Shown here: piece by piece, positions 46,172 through 54,929 of the stretch | Layout: the number at the start of each line of letters is the position of its first letter | How positions within the stretch are numbered: position 1 is the first letter of the stretch | Source: MSPOR6 sp964652195 | Lineage (GTDB): Bacteria; Poribacteria; WGA-4E; WGA-3G | Direction of reading: 5' to 3' | Length of the DNA stretch: 64,000 bases | NCBI GenBank assembly: GCA_964652195.1 | Contig: CAZZBB010000012.1 | Span: forward strand, 62,001-126,000 | The notes under the pieces: generated by a model | The model's input: only the letters and a program-made list of their open reading frames with translations | What the model was told of the DNA's origin: nothing | Databases searched by the model: none | Position numbers and translations under genes: made by a program

Positions 46172-47287
46172 ATGTGTAATTCTGTTTTAGAAAATAAAAT
46201 TACCTTACTATCTGCATTTGGCATATTCTTAATACTTGTTGTTTCAATGCAAGTTTATGCTGAAGGAGAAATGGTGGAGTGGGGTACATCCATTGAAGAA
46301 GCACAAATTCAGGCGGCTGAAAGTGGAAAGCCCATTATGATGGACTTCTATACGGATTGGTGAGGTTACTGTAAGCGGCTGGATGCCGAAACATTTACAA
46401 ATATAGAAGTCATTGCTCTTACAGAGAAATTCATTCCGGTTAAGGTAAATCCCGAACATGATGATAAACCAATCAATAGAGAAACAGGAAATAAATTTGG
46501 TGTGACAGGTTATCCTGCAATCCTGTTTGTCAGTCCGGATGGGGGATTAATTCAACATCATAAAGGTTTTGCACCACCTGAACGATTTTTACCCGTCATG
46601 AAAAAGGCAATAGAATTAGAAGAAGCCTTTAAAGAGAAGTTGGCAAAGTTTCAGAAAATGCCAGATGATTTAACACTTAATCGTGAAATGGCAATGCTTT
46701 ATCTACAACGTCATCAAATTGAAAAAGCAGAACCAATCCTTGAGAAGATGCCTGATGATGTGGATCTTAACAGGGAATTTGCAATATACTATCTGAGTAA
46801 GAATGAGATTGAAAAAGCTCTCTTGATAAAAGAAAAGATGCCTGACGATCTTAAGTTGAATTTCGAATTCGTCAAAACTTATCTGAGCCAGAGACAATTT
46901 GGAGAGGCATTAATCATTAGTGATACGATTCTTGCATCAGATCCAAAAAATGACTCCGGGATTCTTCCTGATATGCACTATGAAATCGCTTTAGGTCATG
47001 CACGAATGATACAAAATAGTCCGGAAGAACTTAGACAAGGATATTTCGATACTGCTGTGACACACTTCCAAATGGTCGTAGATAAATACCCAGATAGTGT
47101 ACGGAATGAAATTTCCCAACTCTATCTTGGCGTAACATATTCACTTGTAGGTAAATACAATACATCAATTGAAGTTCTTGAAAAACTAATTAATCATACA
47201 TCTGATGAAAATATGAAAAAACAGGCTGAAGCGAACTTAAATCGTGTTAAGCAATCGGTCGCAGATGATGCTGGAAATGATAATTAG
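46172..47287 (+). CDS. Candidate selenoprotein: thioredoxin-like TPR protein, in-frame TGA as Sec64
   Basis: Reading 46172-47287 through the single TGA at 46361-46363 gives 371 residues. Residues 1-30 are a signal peptide (FGIFLILVVSMQVYA). The thioredoxin-like domain reads KPIMMDFYTDW, then U64-G-Y-C67-K, followed by the open, protein-like segment RLDAETFTNIEVIALTEKF and the cis-Pro element VTGYPAILFV. The TGA replaces the first Cys of WCxxCK exactly. The C-terminal half has TPR-type repeats (for example MPDDLTLNREMAMLYLQRHQIEKA) and no further stops. AAAGGAG precedes the ATG. It is probably a periplasmic thiol-disulfide or selenothiol protein. The alternative is a nonsense mutation, but no other decay is visible. 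Confidence 0.7.
46370..46393 (+). promoter_or_regulatory. Putative bacterial SECIS hairpin
   Basis: CGGC (46376-46379) and GCCG (46385-46388) pair around the loop UGGAU. UGU/ACA (46370-46372 against 46391-46393) extends the stem past a small internal loop. The loop has a G in its second position, and 17 bases separate it from the TGA, within the 16-37 range usual for bacterial SECIS elements. It lies inside the coding sequence, as expected in bacteria. The core stem is short, so it needs folding and comparison. Confidence 0.5.
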
Positions 47288-48030
47288 TCTGTTAGGTCTT
47301 TTACTTCTGCGGGGGTAAGATGTCTATACTGCCCCTGCGGAAGATTTCCTAACGATAACCTGCCAATACGTGTCCGTTTCAACCTTATCACTCTATGCCC
47401 TACTGCCTTAAACATTAACCTAACTTGTCGTTTTTTTCCTTCATGTATAATCACTCTCAACTTTGATATCTTTCCGCTTCTATTTCTTTTATCAGATATA
47501 GTTTCGGTAGCGGAAAAATTCACATCTAATAACGTAATCTTTGCTGGGGATGTTATACCTTTATGGAGTTTAACACCATTACGGAGACGATCAAGAGAAC
47601 GTTTGTTTGGAATACCGTTGACCCATGCAAGATAGGTCTTTTCTATTTCATGACTCGGATGCATCATACGATTTGCAAATTGTCCATCATTCGTAAATAG
47701 TAAAAGTCCTTCAGTATCCAAATCTAAACGCCCCACTGGATATATAGACTTAGGTAAGTCGGTTAGTAAATCCATTACTGTTTGACGTCCCCGTTCATCA
47801 TTTCGAGTGGTGATATATCCAGCAGGTTTGTTTAACATGAGATAAATTCGGTGTGTTAATGGCTCTACCAGTTCGCCTTCAAATTCTATAGTATCTGTCC
47901 GCACATCTATTGGATGACCCGGTATGAATACCGGCGTTCCGTTGACAGTTACACGCCCTTCACGTATAGAACGTTTTACTGCACGCCGAGAAGCAACACC
48001 TGAAGTAGCTATAAATTTCTCTAATCGCAC
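47284..48030 (-). CDS. Pseudouridine synthase, RluB/RsuA family (248 aa)
   Basis: An N-terminal S4 RNA-binding domain (MRLEKFIATSGVASRRAVKRSIREGRVTVNG) is followed by the RsuA-type catalytic domain with GRLDLDTEGLLLFTNDG, carrying the catalytic Asp, and EGKKRQVRLMFKAVGHRVIRLKRTRIG. It converts a uridine of rRNA to pseudouridine, most likely the RluB position in 23S rRNA. It overlaps the end of the selenoprotein candidate by 4 bases in convergent orientation. The HAD gene lies 15 bases upstream. Confidence 0.9.
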   Translation of the reverse strand: MRLEKFIATSGVASRRAVKRSIREGRVTVNGTPVFIPGHPIDVRTDTIEFEGELVEPLTHRIYLMLNKPAGYITTRNDERGRQTVMDLLTDLPKSIYPVGRLDLDTEGLLLFTNDGQFANRMMHPSHEIEKTYLAWVNGIPNKRSLDRLRNGVKLHKGITSPAKITLLDVNFSATETISDKRNRSGKISKLRVIIHEGKKRQVRLMFKAVGHRVIRLKRTRIGRLSLGNLPQGQYRHLTPAEVKDLTD

Positions 48031-48045
48031 TTTTACCTGCCAAAA

Positions 48046-48681
48046 CTACGATTCAATCTGCCAATTTCTTTCAGTAGCTATTCTTCGAAGTTCCCTATCC
48101 GGATTCACTGCAACTGGATTGCCGAATAATTCCAATTTATGTACATCAGAATGATGATTGCCGTAGGCGTATGAGGAACTTAGATCAAATCCATGGACTG
48201 ATGCAAGTTCTTGAGCAAGTGCTGCTTTGTTTTCAGCATAAGGATGTAGACCAACACGGTTACCTGTTAATTTACCTTCTAAAACCTCAAGTTTGTGTGC
48301 TACCATAATGTCAGTCTGAAAATGTTCATGAAATAGTTCAACTATAAACCACAACGAACCTGACATAAGGATTACTGTTCGTCCTTCATTACGATGGATA
48401 TCTATGAGGGATGAAATGTGAGGGGTTATACTGCCTCGTAGCGAATTTACAAAGCAATCCTGAGCTAATTTAGAAAGATGGTGTTCATCTAATCCACGTA
48501 AATGAACTCGACAGGATTTTGCCTTTGTATAAGATCTGACTTTCAATAGATGTGAAACCCAAGCAAGGAGGTTTGGTATTGGGATTTCACCTTGATTTAG
48601 CAAATAGTTTAAAAAGACTTTCTCTGAAGATTTACGGATGAGGGTGCCGTCAAGATCGAAAATTGCACATGTCTTTTTCAT
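48046..48681 (-). CDS. HAD-IB phosphatase (211 aa)
   Basis: The HAD motifs are FDLDGTLIRKSSE (nucleophile Asp), VILMSGSLWF (motif II), a Lys in ENKAALAQELA and YGNHHSDVHKLELFG (acidic motif). The subfamily IB layout matches SerB-like or phosphatidylglycerophosphate-type phosphatases; the substrate is unknown. The ATG shares a base with the pdxJ stop (TAATG), so expression is coupled with pdxJ, and the rluB-like gene follows 15 bases downstream. Confidence 0.85.
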   Translation of the reverse strand: MKKTCAIFDLDGTLIRKSSEKVFLNYLLNQGEIPIPNLLAWVSHLLKVRSYTKAKSCRVHLRGLDEHHLSKLAQDCFVNSLRGSITPHISSLIDIHRNEGRTVILMSGSLWFIVELFHEHFQTDIMVAHKLEVLEGKLTGNRVGLHPYAENKAALAQELASVHGFDLSSSYAYGNHHSDVHKLELFGNPVAVNPDRELRRIATERNWQIES

Positions 48682-49430
48682 TATATCTCCTGTCCTAACG
48701 CTACACGATAAGCTTTTACAGCTGCTTCCATCCCAATATAGAGAGCATCTGACATCAAATGATGTCCAATAGAAACTTCAAGTAAACAAGGTAATTGCTG
48801 CAGTCGTGGAAGATTATCAAGATTAAGATCATGCCCGGCATTGATACCAAGACCTATGTTGAGTGCCTTTTCGGATGCGTTTCTTAAGAAGACAAACTCA
48901 CGGGAGATATGCATTTCTGTCTGTGCCTCAGCATAAGGTGCCGTATATAGTTCAATCCTATCCGTACCAATGTCTAATGATCTTGATATTTGATCAAGAT
49001 CGGTTCCACTAAACAAACTGACTCTAACTCCAGCACTCTTTAGTGATGATATTATAGGTTTTAACATTTCACCATCTTTCTTTATATCCCACACCGTGTG
49101 ACTTGTTATTTCACCACTGATAACTGGCACGAGGGTACACTGCGTCGGTTTAACATCCAGAACCATTTCAATCAGTTCTGCACGTGGATCTCCTTCAATA
49201 TTATATTCTATATTACTACCATTTTGATTATTTATCTCTTTTAGGTGATGGGCAATTTCATACACATCAGTTGGTGTAATATGTCTTTGGTCTTCACGAG
49301 GGTGTACAGTGATGCCTTGTGCCCCTGCTTCAATACAGGTGTCCACAGCAGTTAAGACATTTGGTATATTACCGCCTCTTGAATTACGCAATGTAGCGAC
49401 TTTATTTACGTTGACACTTAAAGCAATCAT
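48681..49430 (-). CDS. pdxJ: Pyridoxine 5'-phosphate synthase
   Basis: PdxJ joins 1-deoxyxylulose 5-phosphate and 3-amino-2-oxopropyl phosphate in the DXP-dependent route to vitamin B6. The 249-residue TIM barrel has LSVNVNKVATLRNSRG, AGAQGITVHPREDQRHI, YNIEGDP, SLFSGTD and GINAGHDLNLDNL, all family motifs. It is the first gene of a coupled pdxJ-HAD-rluB-like unit. Confidence 0.95.
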   Translation of the reverse strand: MIALSVNVNKVATLRNSRGGNIPNVLTAVDTCIEAGAQGITVHPREDQRHITPTDVYEIAHHLKEINNQNGSNIEYNIEGDPRAELIEMVLDVKPTQCTLVPVISGEITSHTVWDIKKDGEMLKPIISSLKSAGVRVSLFSGTDLDQISRSLDIGTDRIELYTAPYAEAQTEMHISREFVFLRNASEKALNIGLGINAGHDLNLDNLPRLQQLPCLLEVSIGHHLMSDALYIGMEAAVKAYRVALGQEI

Positions 49431-49628
49431 TCTTCCTCTTTCCTATTTTATTCTGATAAGTGATCATTTGTTAGATATAGTGAGTTTTCAAAAGGTGTGG
49501 TTAGGAAACTGTACATGTATAGAGTGGAATTGCCCAAATATGTCTTACGGAGTATTGAGTAAATCTAAAATCCAATAGATTGACTAACAATGTGGATGGA
49601 AATTGGCTTTTTCTTGAGATAATCACAC

Positions 49629-51044
49629 CTATGGAAATATACCTAATTGCAAATAAGATTGAGCAATTTTGTCAATAGCATTGATAAATGCTGCTGCTCT
49701 ACAGTCAATTTCAGGTATCCCATATTGAAACCGGATTTCTCGTATCTCTTGATAGGCATTTATCATTGTATCTTGAAGTCCAGAATTGACTAAATCTGTT
49801 TCATCTGCACCGTGTACTGACTTCCTTTCATTATCAGTAAACTGATAACCTGTTGCATTTTCAACAGCCCGTAACATAGCATTGTATGTTCCCTCTTCAA
49901 AACGTTTACCAAGTCTTCCAAATCGAACATGAGATAGATTCCTGAGCCATTCGAAATAGGATACTGTTACGCCTCCAGCGTTTAAATAGGTATCCGGGAT
50001 GATTAATGCCTCCTTTTCTTTTAGTATGGTATGTGCTTTAAATGTTGTTGGTCCATTCGCGGCTTCTCCAATAATACGCGCCTTAATACGGGGTGCATTC
50101 TCTTCGGTTATCTGATTTTCTAAAGCTGCAGGGATTAGTATATCACATTCTAATTCTAAACATTCGTCCGGATTCTCAATATATATTGCGTCAGGGAAGT
50201 TACAGATTGTACCATTTTCTGTGCGGTAAACAGAGAGTTTCTCAATATCAATACCTTTTGGGTTATAAACAACCCCATCAATTTCGGATATTCCGATGAT
50301 CACCGCATCCTTTTCGAACAGAAATTTGGCTGCATGGTAACCTACATTTCCAAATCCTTGAATTGCTACAGTCTTTCCTTGTATACCCGGTTCCAATCCA
50401 ATTTGCTTCATATCATCAGCATAGCTACAAACCTCTTCCAAACCGAAAACAACTCCACGACCAGTAGCCTCTTTTCTGCCTTCAATTCCATTTTGATCTA
50501 TAGGCTTTCCTGTAACACATGCTATAGCATCCAGTTTGTCAGGTGACATTGTGATATATGTGTCAAATATCCACGCCATTTCGTTTTCACTTGTCCCGAA
50601 GTCTGGGGCTGGAACATCTACTCCCGGACCTATATAGTTCTTTTGAATCAACTCGTATGTATAACGTCGAGTGATACGTTCCAATTCGGTATCTGAATAC
50701 TCGTTTCTATCGAGTTGTATACCTCCCTTGGCTCCACCAAATGGAAGATCAACAAGAGCACATTTATAGGTCATTAAAGCGGCAAGTGCCATGATTTCAT
50801 CTTCATTTACAAGAGTACTATAGCGGATTCCCCCTTTTGTTGGCAATTTATGGTGACTATGTTCAGCACGCCATCCATGTAATGTCTCGATATCCCCATT
50901 ATCGCGTTTGATGGGAAAGGTAAAATGACAAGAACTGTTACATATCTTGATCTGATCCAAAAGTCCTTGTGGATGATCTGTGAACTGGGCAGCATAGTCA
51001 AAATTCTCATTGACTTTCTGGAAAAAAGATAGGTTTTCTGCCAT
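49629..51044 (-). CDS. Glu/Leu/Phe/Val dehydrogenase (471 aa)
   Basis: The substrate domain contains GGIRYSTLVNEDEIMALAALMTYKCALVDLPFGGAKGGI, with catalytic Lys, and the Rossmann domain has VAIQGFGNVGYHAAKFLFE. Length and motifs fit NAD-type glutamate dehydrogenase, which deaminates glutamate to 2-oxoglutarate, though amino acid choice within the family is not certain. The ATG at 51044 has AGGTG 7 bases upstream; a GTG at 51053 adds three residues. It is a single gene. Confidence 0.93.
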   Translation of the reverse strand: MAENLSFFQKVNENFDYAAQFTDHPQGLLDQIKICNSSCHFTFPIKRDNGDIETLHGWRAEHSHHKLPTKGGIRYSTLVNEDEIMALAALMTYKCALVDLPFGGAKGGIQLDRNEYSDTELERITRRYTYELIQKNYIGPGVDVPAPDFGTSENEMAWIFDTYITMSPDKLDAIACVTGKPIDQNGIEGRKEATGRGVVFGLEEVCSYADDMKQIGLEPGIQGKTVAIQGFGNVGYHAAKFLFEKDAVIIGISEIDGVVYNPKGIDIEKLSVYRTENGTICNFPDAIYIENPDECLELECDILIPAALENQITEENAPRIKARIIGEAANGPTTFKAHTILKEKEALIIPDTYLNAGGVTVSYFEWLRNLSHVRFGRLGKRFEEGTYNAMLRAVENATGYQFTDNERKSVHGADETDLVNSGLQDTMINAYQEIREIRFQYGIPEIDCRAAAFINAIDKIAQSYLQLGIFP

Positions 51045-51143
51045 TTCTTTCACCTGACAACTATATAAACATAATTGTTGAAACCCAATGAATTTGGATT
51101 ATCTTATGATAAAATGCTCAAAGGATATGTATTACAAATGACA

Positions 51144-52016
51144 TTAACTTTGGCGTATATATTTTTGTAATCTTGCGTCGGCTTGTACTTCACCCACATA
51201 AATGTCACCATAAGAATCTAACCAAATGCCGTGTGGACATGCCATAAATTCTCCGGGAACATCACTGCCACGTTCACTTGCCCATTGGGAAACAACTTCA
51301 CCATCCAGAGTCATAATTGAGATCCGTTGACCAAGTTCAGCTATATATACCAAATCATCCTCATCAATATAGATTGTATCAGGTTGCAATAGATCACCCC
51401 ACTCCTCTATATATTCACCATCCAACGTAAAGAACTGTATACGATTATTCTCACGATCAGCAACCATGAGTCGATTGCGAGGGTCAACTCTAACACAATG
51501 TGGTAGGTCGAACTCTCCGGGACCTGAACCGGGTTGTCCCCAGGATTTAATTAACTCACCATCAGGTGAATACTTATGTATCCGAGAATTGCCGTATCCA
51601 TCACTAACATACATCTCACCATCAGGACCGAGTGCAAAATCTGTAGGTAAATTGAAAGGCTCACCTTCCCCACCAGGTTGATCCATCGTGCCTAAAGTCA
51701 TGAGCAATTCACCATCTGTTGTGAACTTTTGTACGACATGTGTTTCACGTTCTGTACAGTAGATATGATCATTTTCATCTATATAAATTCCGTGTGCATC
51801 TTTGAGAATATCATCACCCCAGGATGTAAAGAAATTGCCATCTCTGTCAAATACGACCATTGGATGTTCACTGCGACTGTAAACATAAACGCGATCTTGC
51901 GAATCAACCGCAACTGCAGGAATCCATCCAAATTCCCATCCTTCTGGTAATGACCACCAATTCTCATGCACTGTATACTGATGTGTTCCTTGTCCAAAAA
52001 TCATAAGTCTCTCCAT
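51144..52016 (-). CDS. NHL-repeat beta-propeller protein (290 aa)
   Basis: Six or so NHL repeats run through the protein, for example AVDSQDRVYVYSRSEHPMVVFDRDGNF, FALGPDGEMYVSDGYGNSRIHKYSPDGE and VDPRNRLMVADRENNRIQFFTLDG. This is the fold of peptidyl-alpha-hydroxyglycine lyase-like and similar proteins. No signal peptide is seen, so it is probably cytoplasmic. The reaction is unknown. It lies divergent to hflX. Confidence 0.85.
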   Translation of the reverse strand: MERLMIFGQGTHQYTVHENWWSLPEGWEFGWIPAVAVDSQDRVYVYSRSEHPMVVFDRDGNFFTSWGDDILKDAHGIYIDENDHIYCTERETHVVQKFTTDGELLMTLGTMDQPGGEGEPFNLPTDFALGPDGEMYVSDGYGNSRIHKYSPDGELIKSWGQPGSGPGEFDLPHCVRVDPRNRLMVADRENNRIQFFTLDGEYIEEWGDLLQPDTIYIDEDDLVYIAELGQRISIMTLDGEVVSQWASERGSDVPGEFMACPHGIWLDSYGDIYVGEVQADARLQKYIRQS

Positions 52017-52199
52017 ATTTCAATTGAATTGTGTCATTTTAACAGATAGATAGCCATATATCAAGTTTTTTTCATTTCAGATACTCTTTGCAATCGTATC
52101 TGAAAGATAAGGTTGAAAATCGGCTTGGAATCTGATACAATGTATCTTAGAAGACCGTAGATTCGTACTACTAATTAAAGAATTCCTCAAAGGATCTCT

Positions 52200-53516
52200 A
52201 TGCAAGAACTATATGATACACAACCTCCTGTTCCACCTTCACGAGCTATACTTGTAGGTGTGAAATTGCGAAATACCTTGATGCATGAAACTGAGGAATC
52301 CCTTCAGGAATTGCAGCAGTTAACCGAAACTGCGGGGATTGAAGTTGTATGTGAAACAATTCAGCCACGAAATACACCGAATCCCAGATATTACATTGGT
52401 GAAGGTAAGGTTGAAGAATTAAAAGGGGTGGTAAAAGAACTTGAAGCGGATGTGATTATTTTTGATGATGAACTATCTCCCGCTCAGACCCGCAATATTG
52501 AAAATGAACTTGATGTGGCAACACTTGACAGAACAGGTTTGATTCTACAAGTGTTTGCACAACGTGCGTTGACCAGTGAAGCGCGATTACAGGTGAGTTT
52601 GGCACAACTTGAGTATGCATTACCACGTCTTACACGGATGTGGACACACCTTTCCCGTATGGCAACTGGCGCTGGAGGTGGTGGTGCTGGATCCCTCCGT
52701 GGACCGGGTGAAACACAGTTGGAAATGGACAGACGTTGGATCCGAAAGCAGATTTCTCAGGTTAAAAAAGCGTTAGAAACGGTGGAAAAACGAAGGCAAG
52801 TCCAACGACAAAATCGTTCAGATAAGATCAAGGTGTCTCTTGTCGGCTATACAAACGCGGGGAAATCAACTCTTTTTAATACATTGACAGGAGAAAAGGT
52901 ATTAGCGGAAGACAAACTGTTTGCTACATTGGATTCGACGACGCGTCGTGTCAGTCTACCTGTAGGAAATCAAGATATTCTCCTGAGTGATACAGTCGGT
53001 TTTATCAAGAAGTTACCACACCAACTTGTAGCAGCTTTTAAAGCTACTTTGGAGGAGGTTGCAGAGGCAGATCTCTTGTTACACGTTGTTGATGTAAGCC
53101 ACCCAGAGGCAGAAGCACAGATCGCTGCGGTGGATACAGTATTAACAGAATTAGAAGCATCTGATATTCCGATGGTGGTAGCATTGAATAAGATTGATCA
53201 GTTGGAGAAGGAAGATACATTACATATTCTAAAGAGTCGTTATCCAGATGCGTTGGCTATTTCAGCCCAACGTGGAGACGGCATTGAAGAGTTATTGGAT
53301 TATTTGGCAGAACGCTTTTGTTCCAGTGGTGCTACATTATATCTGAATATTCCTTATACAGATGGCAAAAAGCTTGATATGTTGTATAAACATGGGACGG
53401 TGTTGGGTACGGATTATGCTGAGGATGGGGTGCATGTGAAGGCACGGTTACCCAGCCGGTATGTGAAATCGGTGTCTCAGTATTCAATATCCCCTGATCT
53501 TGTGCAGTGTGGATAA
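52200..53516 (+). CDS. hflX: GTPase HflX
   Basis: HflX splits stalled or heat-damaged ribosomes. The N-terminal ND1 domain (PRNTPNPRYYIGEGKVEELK), the GPGETQLEMDRRWIRKQI linker and the G domain (GYTNAGKSTLFNTL, DTVGFIKKLPHQLVAAF, NKIDQ) are all present in 438 residues. AAAGGA lies 6 bases before the ATG. It is followed 77 bases later by a small zinc-ribbon gene. Confidence 0.95.
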   Translation: MQELYDTQPPVPPSRAILVGVKLRNTLMHETEESLQELQQLTETAGIEVVCETIQPRNTPNPRYYIGEGKVEELKGVVKELEADVIIFDDELSPAQTRNIENELDVATLDRTGLILQVFAQRALTSEARLQVSLAQLEYALPRLTRMWTHLSRMATGAGGGGAGSLRGPGETQLEMDRRWIRKQISQVKKALETVEKRRQVQRQNRSDKIKVSLVGYTNAGKSTLFNTLTGEKVLAEDKLFATLDSTTRRVSLPVGNQDILLSDTVGFIKKLPHQLVAAFKATLEEVAEADLLLHVVDVSHPEAEAQIAAVDTVLTELEASDIPMVVALNKIDQLEKEDTLHILKSRYPDALAISAQRGDGIEELLDYLAERFCSSGATLYLNIPYTDGKKLDMLYKHGTVLGTDYAEDGVHVKARLPSRYVKSVSQYSISPDLVQCG

Positions 53517-53593
53517 CAGCAAATAGGATATAAAGACAATCTTGAATCGCGCTACCTTGGAATAGAGTAATAGTTTTAAGGACAAACATATAA

Positions 53594-53848
53594 ATGGGTT
53601 GGTTAGACAAGATTGATATTGGACACGACCTTCAGATTTGTCCAGATTGTAATCGTGGGTATGAGGTGCTTAATCAGTTTTTAGGAGAAGCAAAAGAAAA
53701 TCAGGTTGAATTGATTGATAGGGTATTTAACGACACGTATTATATTGAACTTCGGTGTCCACAATGTCTTGAAACACGATACCTGTCTATAGAATCATTG
53801 ACACCAAACCAGTTCTATAATGAAAAGGAGAAAGTTGATAGAAAATGA
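53594..53848 (+). CDS. Small zinc-ribbon protein (84 aa)
   Basis: Two knuckles, CPDCNRGYEVL and CPQC, are about 38 residues apart and likely bind one zinc. The rest is acidic. I do not recognise the family. Its TGA overlaps the ATG of the next gene (ATGA), so translation is coupled with the TIM-barrel gene; the pair may share a function. Confidence 0.7.
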   Translation: MGWLDKIDIGHDLQICPDCNRGYEVLNQFLGEAKENQVELIDRVFNDTYYIELRCPQCLETRYLSIESLTPNQFYNEKEKVDRK

Positions 53849-54636
53849 AGATAGGTGTTACCCAAATAATACTCGGTGGAATGTCCTTAGACGATACACT
53901 TTCATTGTGCCAAGACGCAGGCTACGATGCGGTTGAGCTTACTTTTGGTGAGGGTCAGGATACGGACATTAATATGAGTGATGATGAACTCAAAGGTATC
54001 GCATCAAAATGTGCTGATGCAGGTGTTGAGATTAGTAGTATCACAGCAGGCTATAAGGATCGTGGAAGTTTGTTAAGTCTTGATGCTGAAACCCGTCAAA
54101 GAGGTGTACGTTCTTTGGCTCGTGGTTTAGAGGTAGCTGGAGCACTCGGCGTTGGCGGGATTTTACTTCATCCAGGACAACTATCTGTTGAAGGAACATA
54201 CCAAGAGGTATGGGACAACCTTGTTGGACATCTAAAAGATCTTGCCCCATCTGCAGAATCACACAAAGTCGCAATCGGTTTAGAGAATGTATGGAACAAG
54301 TTCCTATTGAGTCCAAAGGAAATGCGTGATATTGTCGATGAAGTGGGTAGCGACTGGGTTGGTACTTATCTTGATACGGCTAATATGATGGCATACGGTT
54401 ATCCTGAACATTGGATTCGTGAACTTGGTTCTCGTATTAAGTGTGTCCACTTCAAAGATTTTTCTCGTGGCTCACATCAATTTACCAATCTCTTAGATGG
54501 GGATACAGATTGGGCAGCAGTGATGGAAGCGTTCCGTGCTGTTGGATATGATGGTTATGTGATTCATGAAGTAGGCGGGGATAGAGATGCACAAATTGAC
54601 CTTGCCGAACGGATGCGTAAAATAGTGGCGATGTAA
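53845..54636 (+). CDS. Sugar phosphate isomerase/epimerase (AP endonuclease-2 fold, 263 aa)
   Basis: A xylose isomerase-like TIM barrel: AGYDAVELTFGEGQD, ILLHPGQLS, IGLENVWNKFLLS, TYLDTANMMAYG, CVHFKDFSRG and YVIHEVGG supply the metal-binding Glu, Asp and His residues at strand ends. Such enzymes isomerise or epimerise sugars, inositols or related keto compounds; the substrate is unknown. It overlaps the zinc-ribbon gene by 4 bases and is followed by a terminator. Confidence 0.85.
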   Translation: MKIGVTQIILGGMSLDDTLSLCQDAGYDAVELTFGEGQDTDINMSDDELKGIASKCADAGVEISSITAGYKDRGSLLSLDAETRQRGVRSLARGLEVAGALGVGGILLHPGQLSVEGTYQEVWDNLVGHLKDLAPSAESHKVAIGLENVWNKFLLSPKEMRDIVDEVGSDWVGTYLDTANMMAYGYPEHWIRELGSRIKCVHFKDFSRGSHQFTNLLDGDTDWAAVMEAFRAVGYDGYVIHEVGGDRDAQIDLAERMRKIVAM

Positions 54637-54651
54637 AGAATTTAATGAGAA

Positions 54652-54673
54652 GGCGATGGTTCATACCATCGCC
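54652..54673. terminator. Bidirectional terminator hairpin
   Basis: ggcgatggt (54652-54660) and accatcgcc (54665-54673) pair perfectly around tcat, between the end of the isomerase-like gene and the end of the minus-strand tRNA. It would serve both. Confidence 0.65.
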
Positions 54674-54676
54674 AGA

Positions 54677-54761
54677 TGCCGGAGGTCGGACTCGAACCGA
54701 CATGGACACAGGGTCCGCTGGATTTTGAATCCAGTGCGTCTACCAGTTTCACCACTCCGGC
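54677..54761 (-). tRNA. tRNA-Leu (anticodon CAA)
   Basis: The minus strand folds as a class II tRNA: acceptor GCCGGAG with CTCCGGC, an anticodon stem CTGGA/TCCAG with loop TTCAAAA (anticodon CAA, reading UUG), a long variable arm and the TTCGAGT-type T loop. The discriminator is A. The 3' CCA is not encoded. Confidence 0.95.
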
Positions 54762-54929
54762 TTTTTAAAATACTTCAATAAAAAACAGCACGTTTCTGAA
54801 CTTCTATAGTGATATATAAAACACTATGCGTTGTGCAACAACAATTGTGACAAAGCCTGAAATCCTGTTAAATTGCTAAGATTTCAACCCTTAAATACTA
54901 CTATATTATCGGAGAAAAGTCAACAAATT

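Noticed and set aside
46361..46363. TGA read as tryptophan (altered genetic code)
   Set aside because: TGA ends yidC, jag, the DUF423 gene and the zinc-ribbon gene at natural positions, and the family expects Cys, not Trp, at this site.
46172..46363. A separate 63-residue protein ending at the TGA
   Set aside because: It would stop one residue before the active-site Cys and leave the remainder of a perfect thioredoxin domain without a start.
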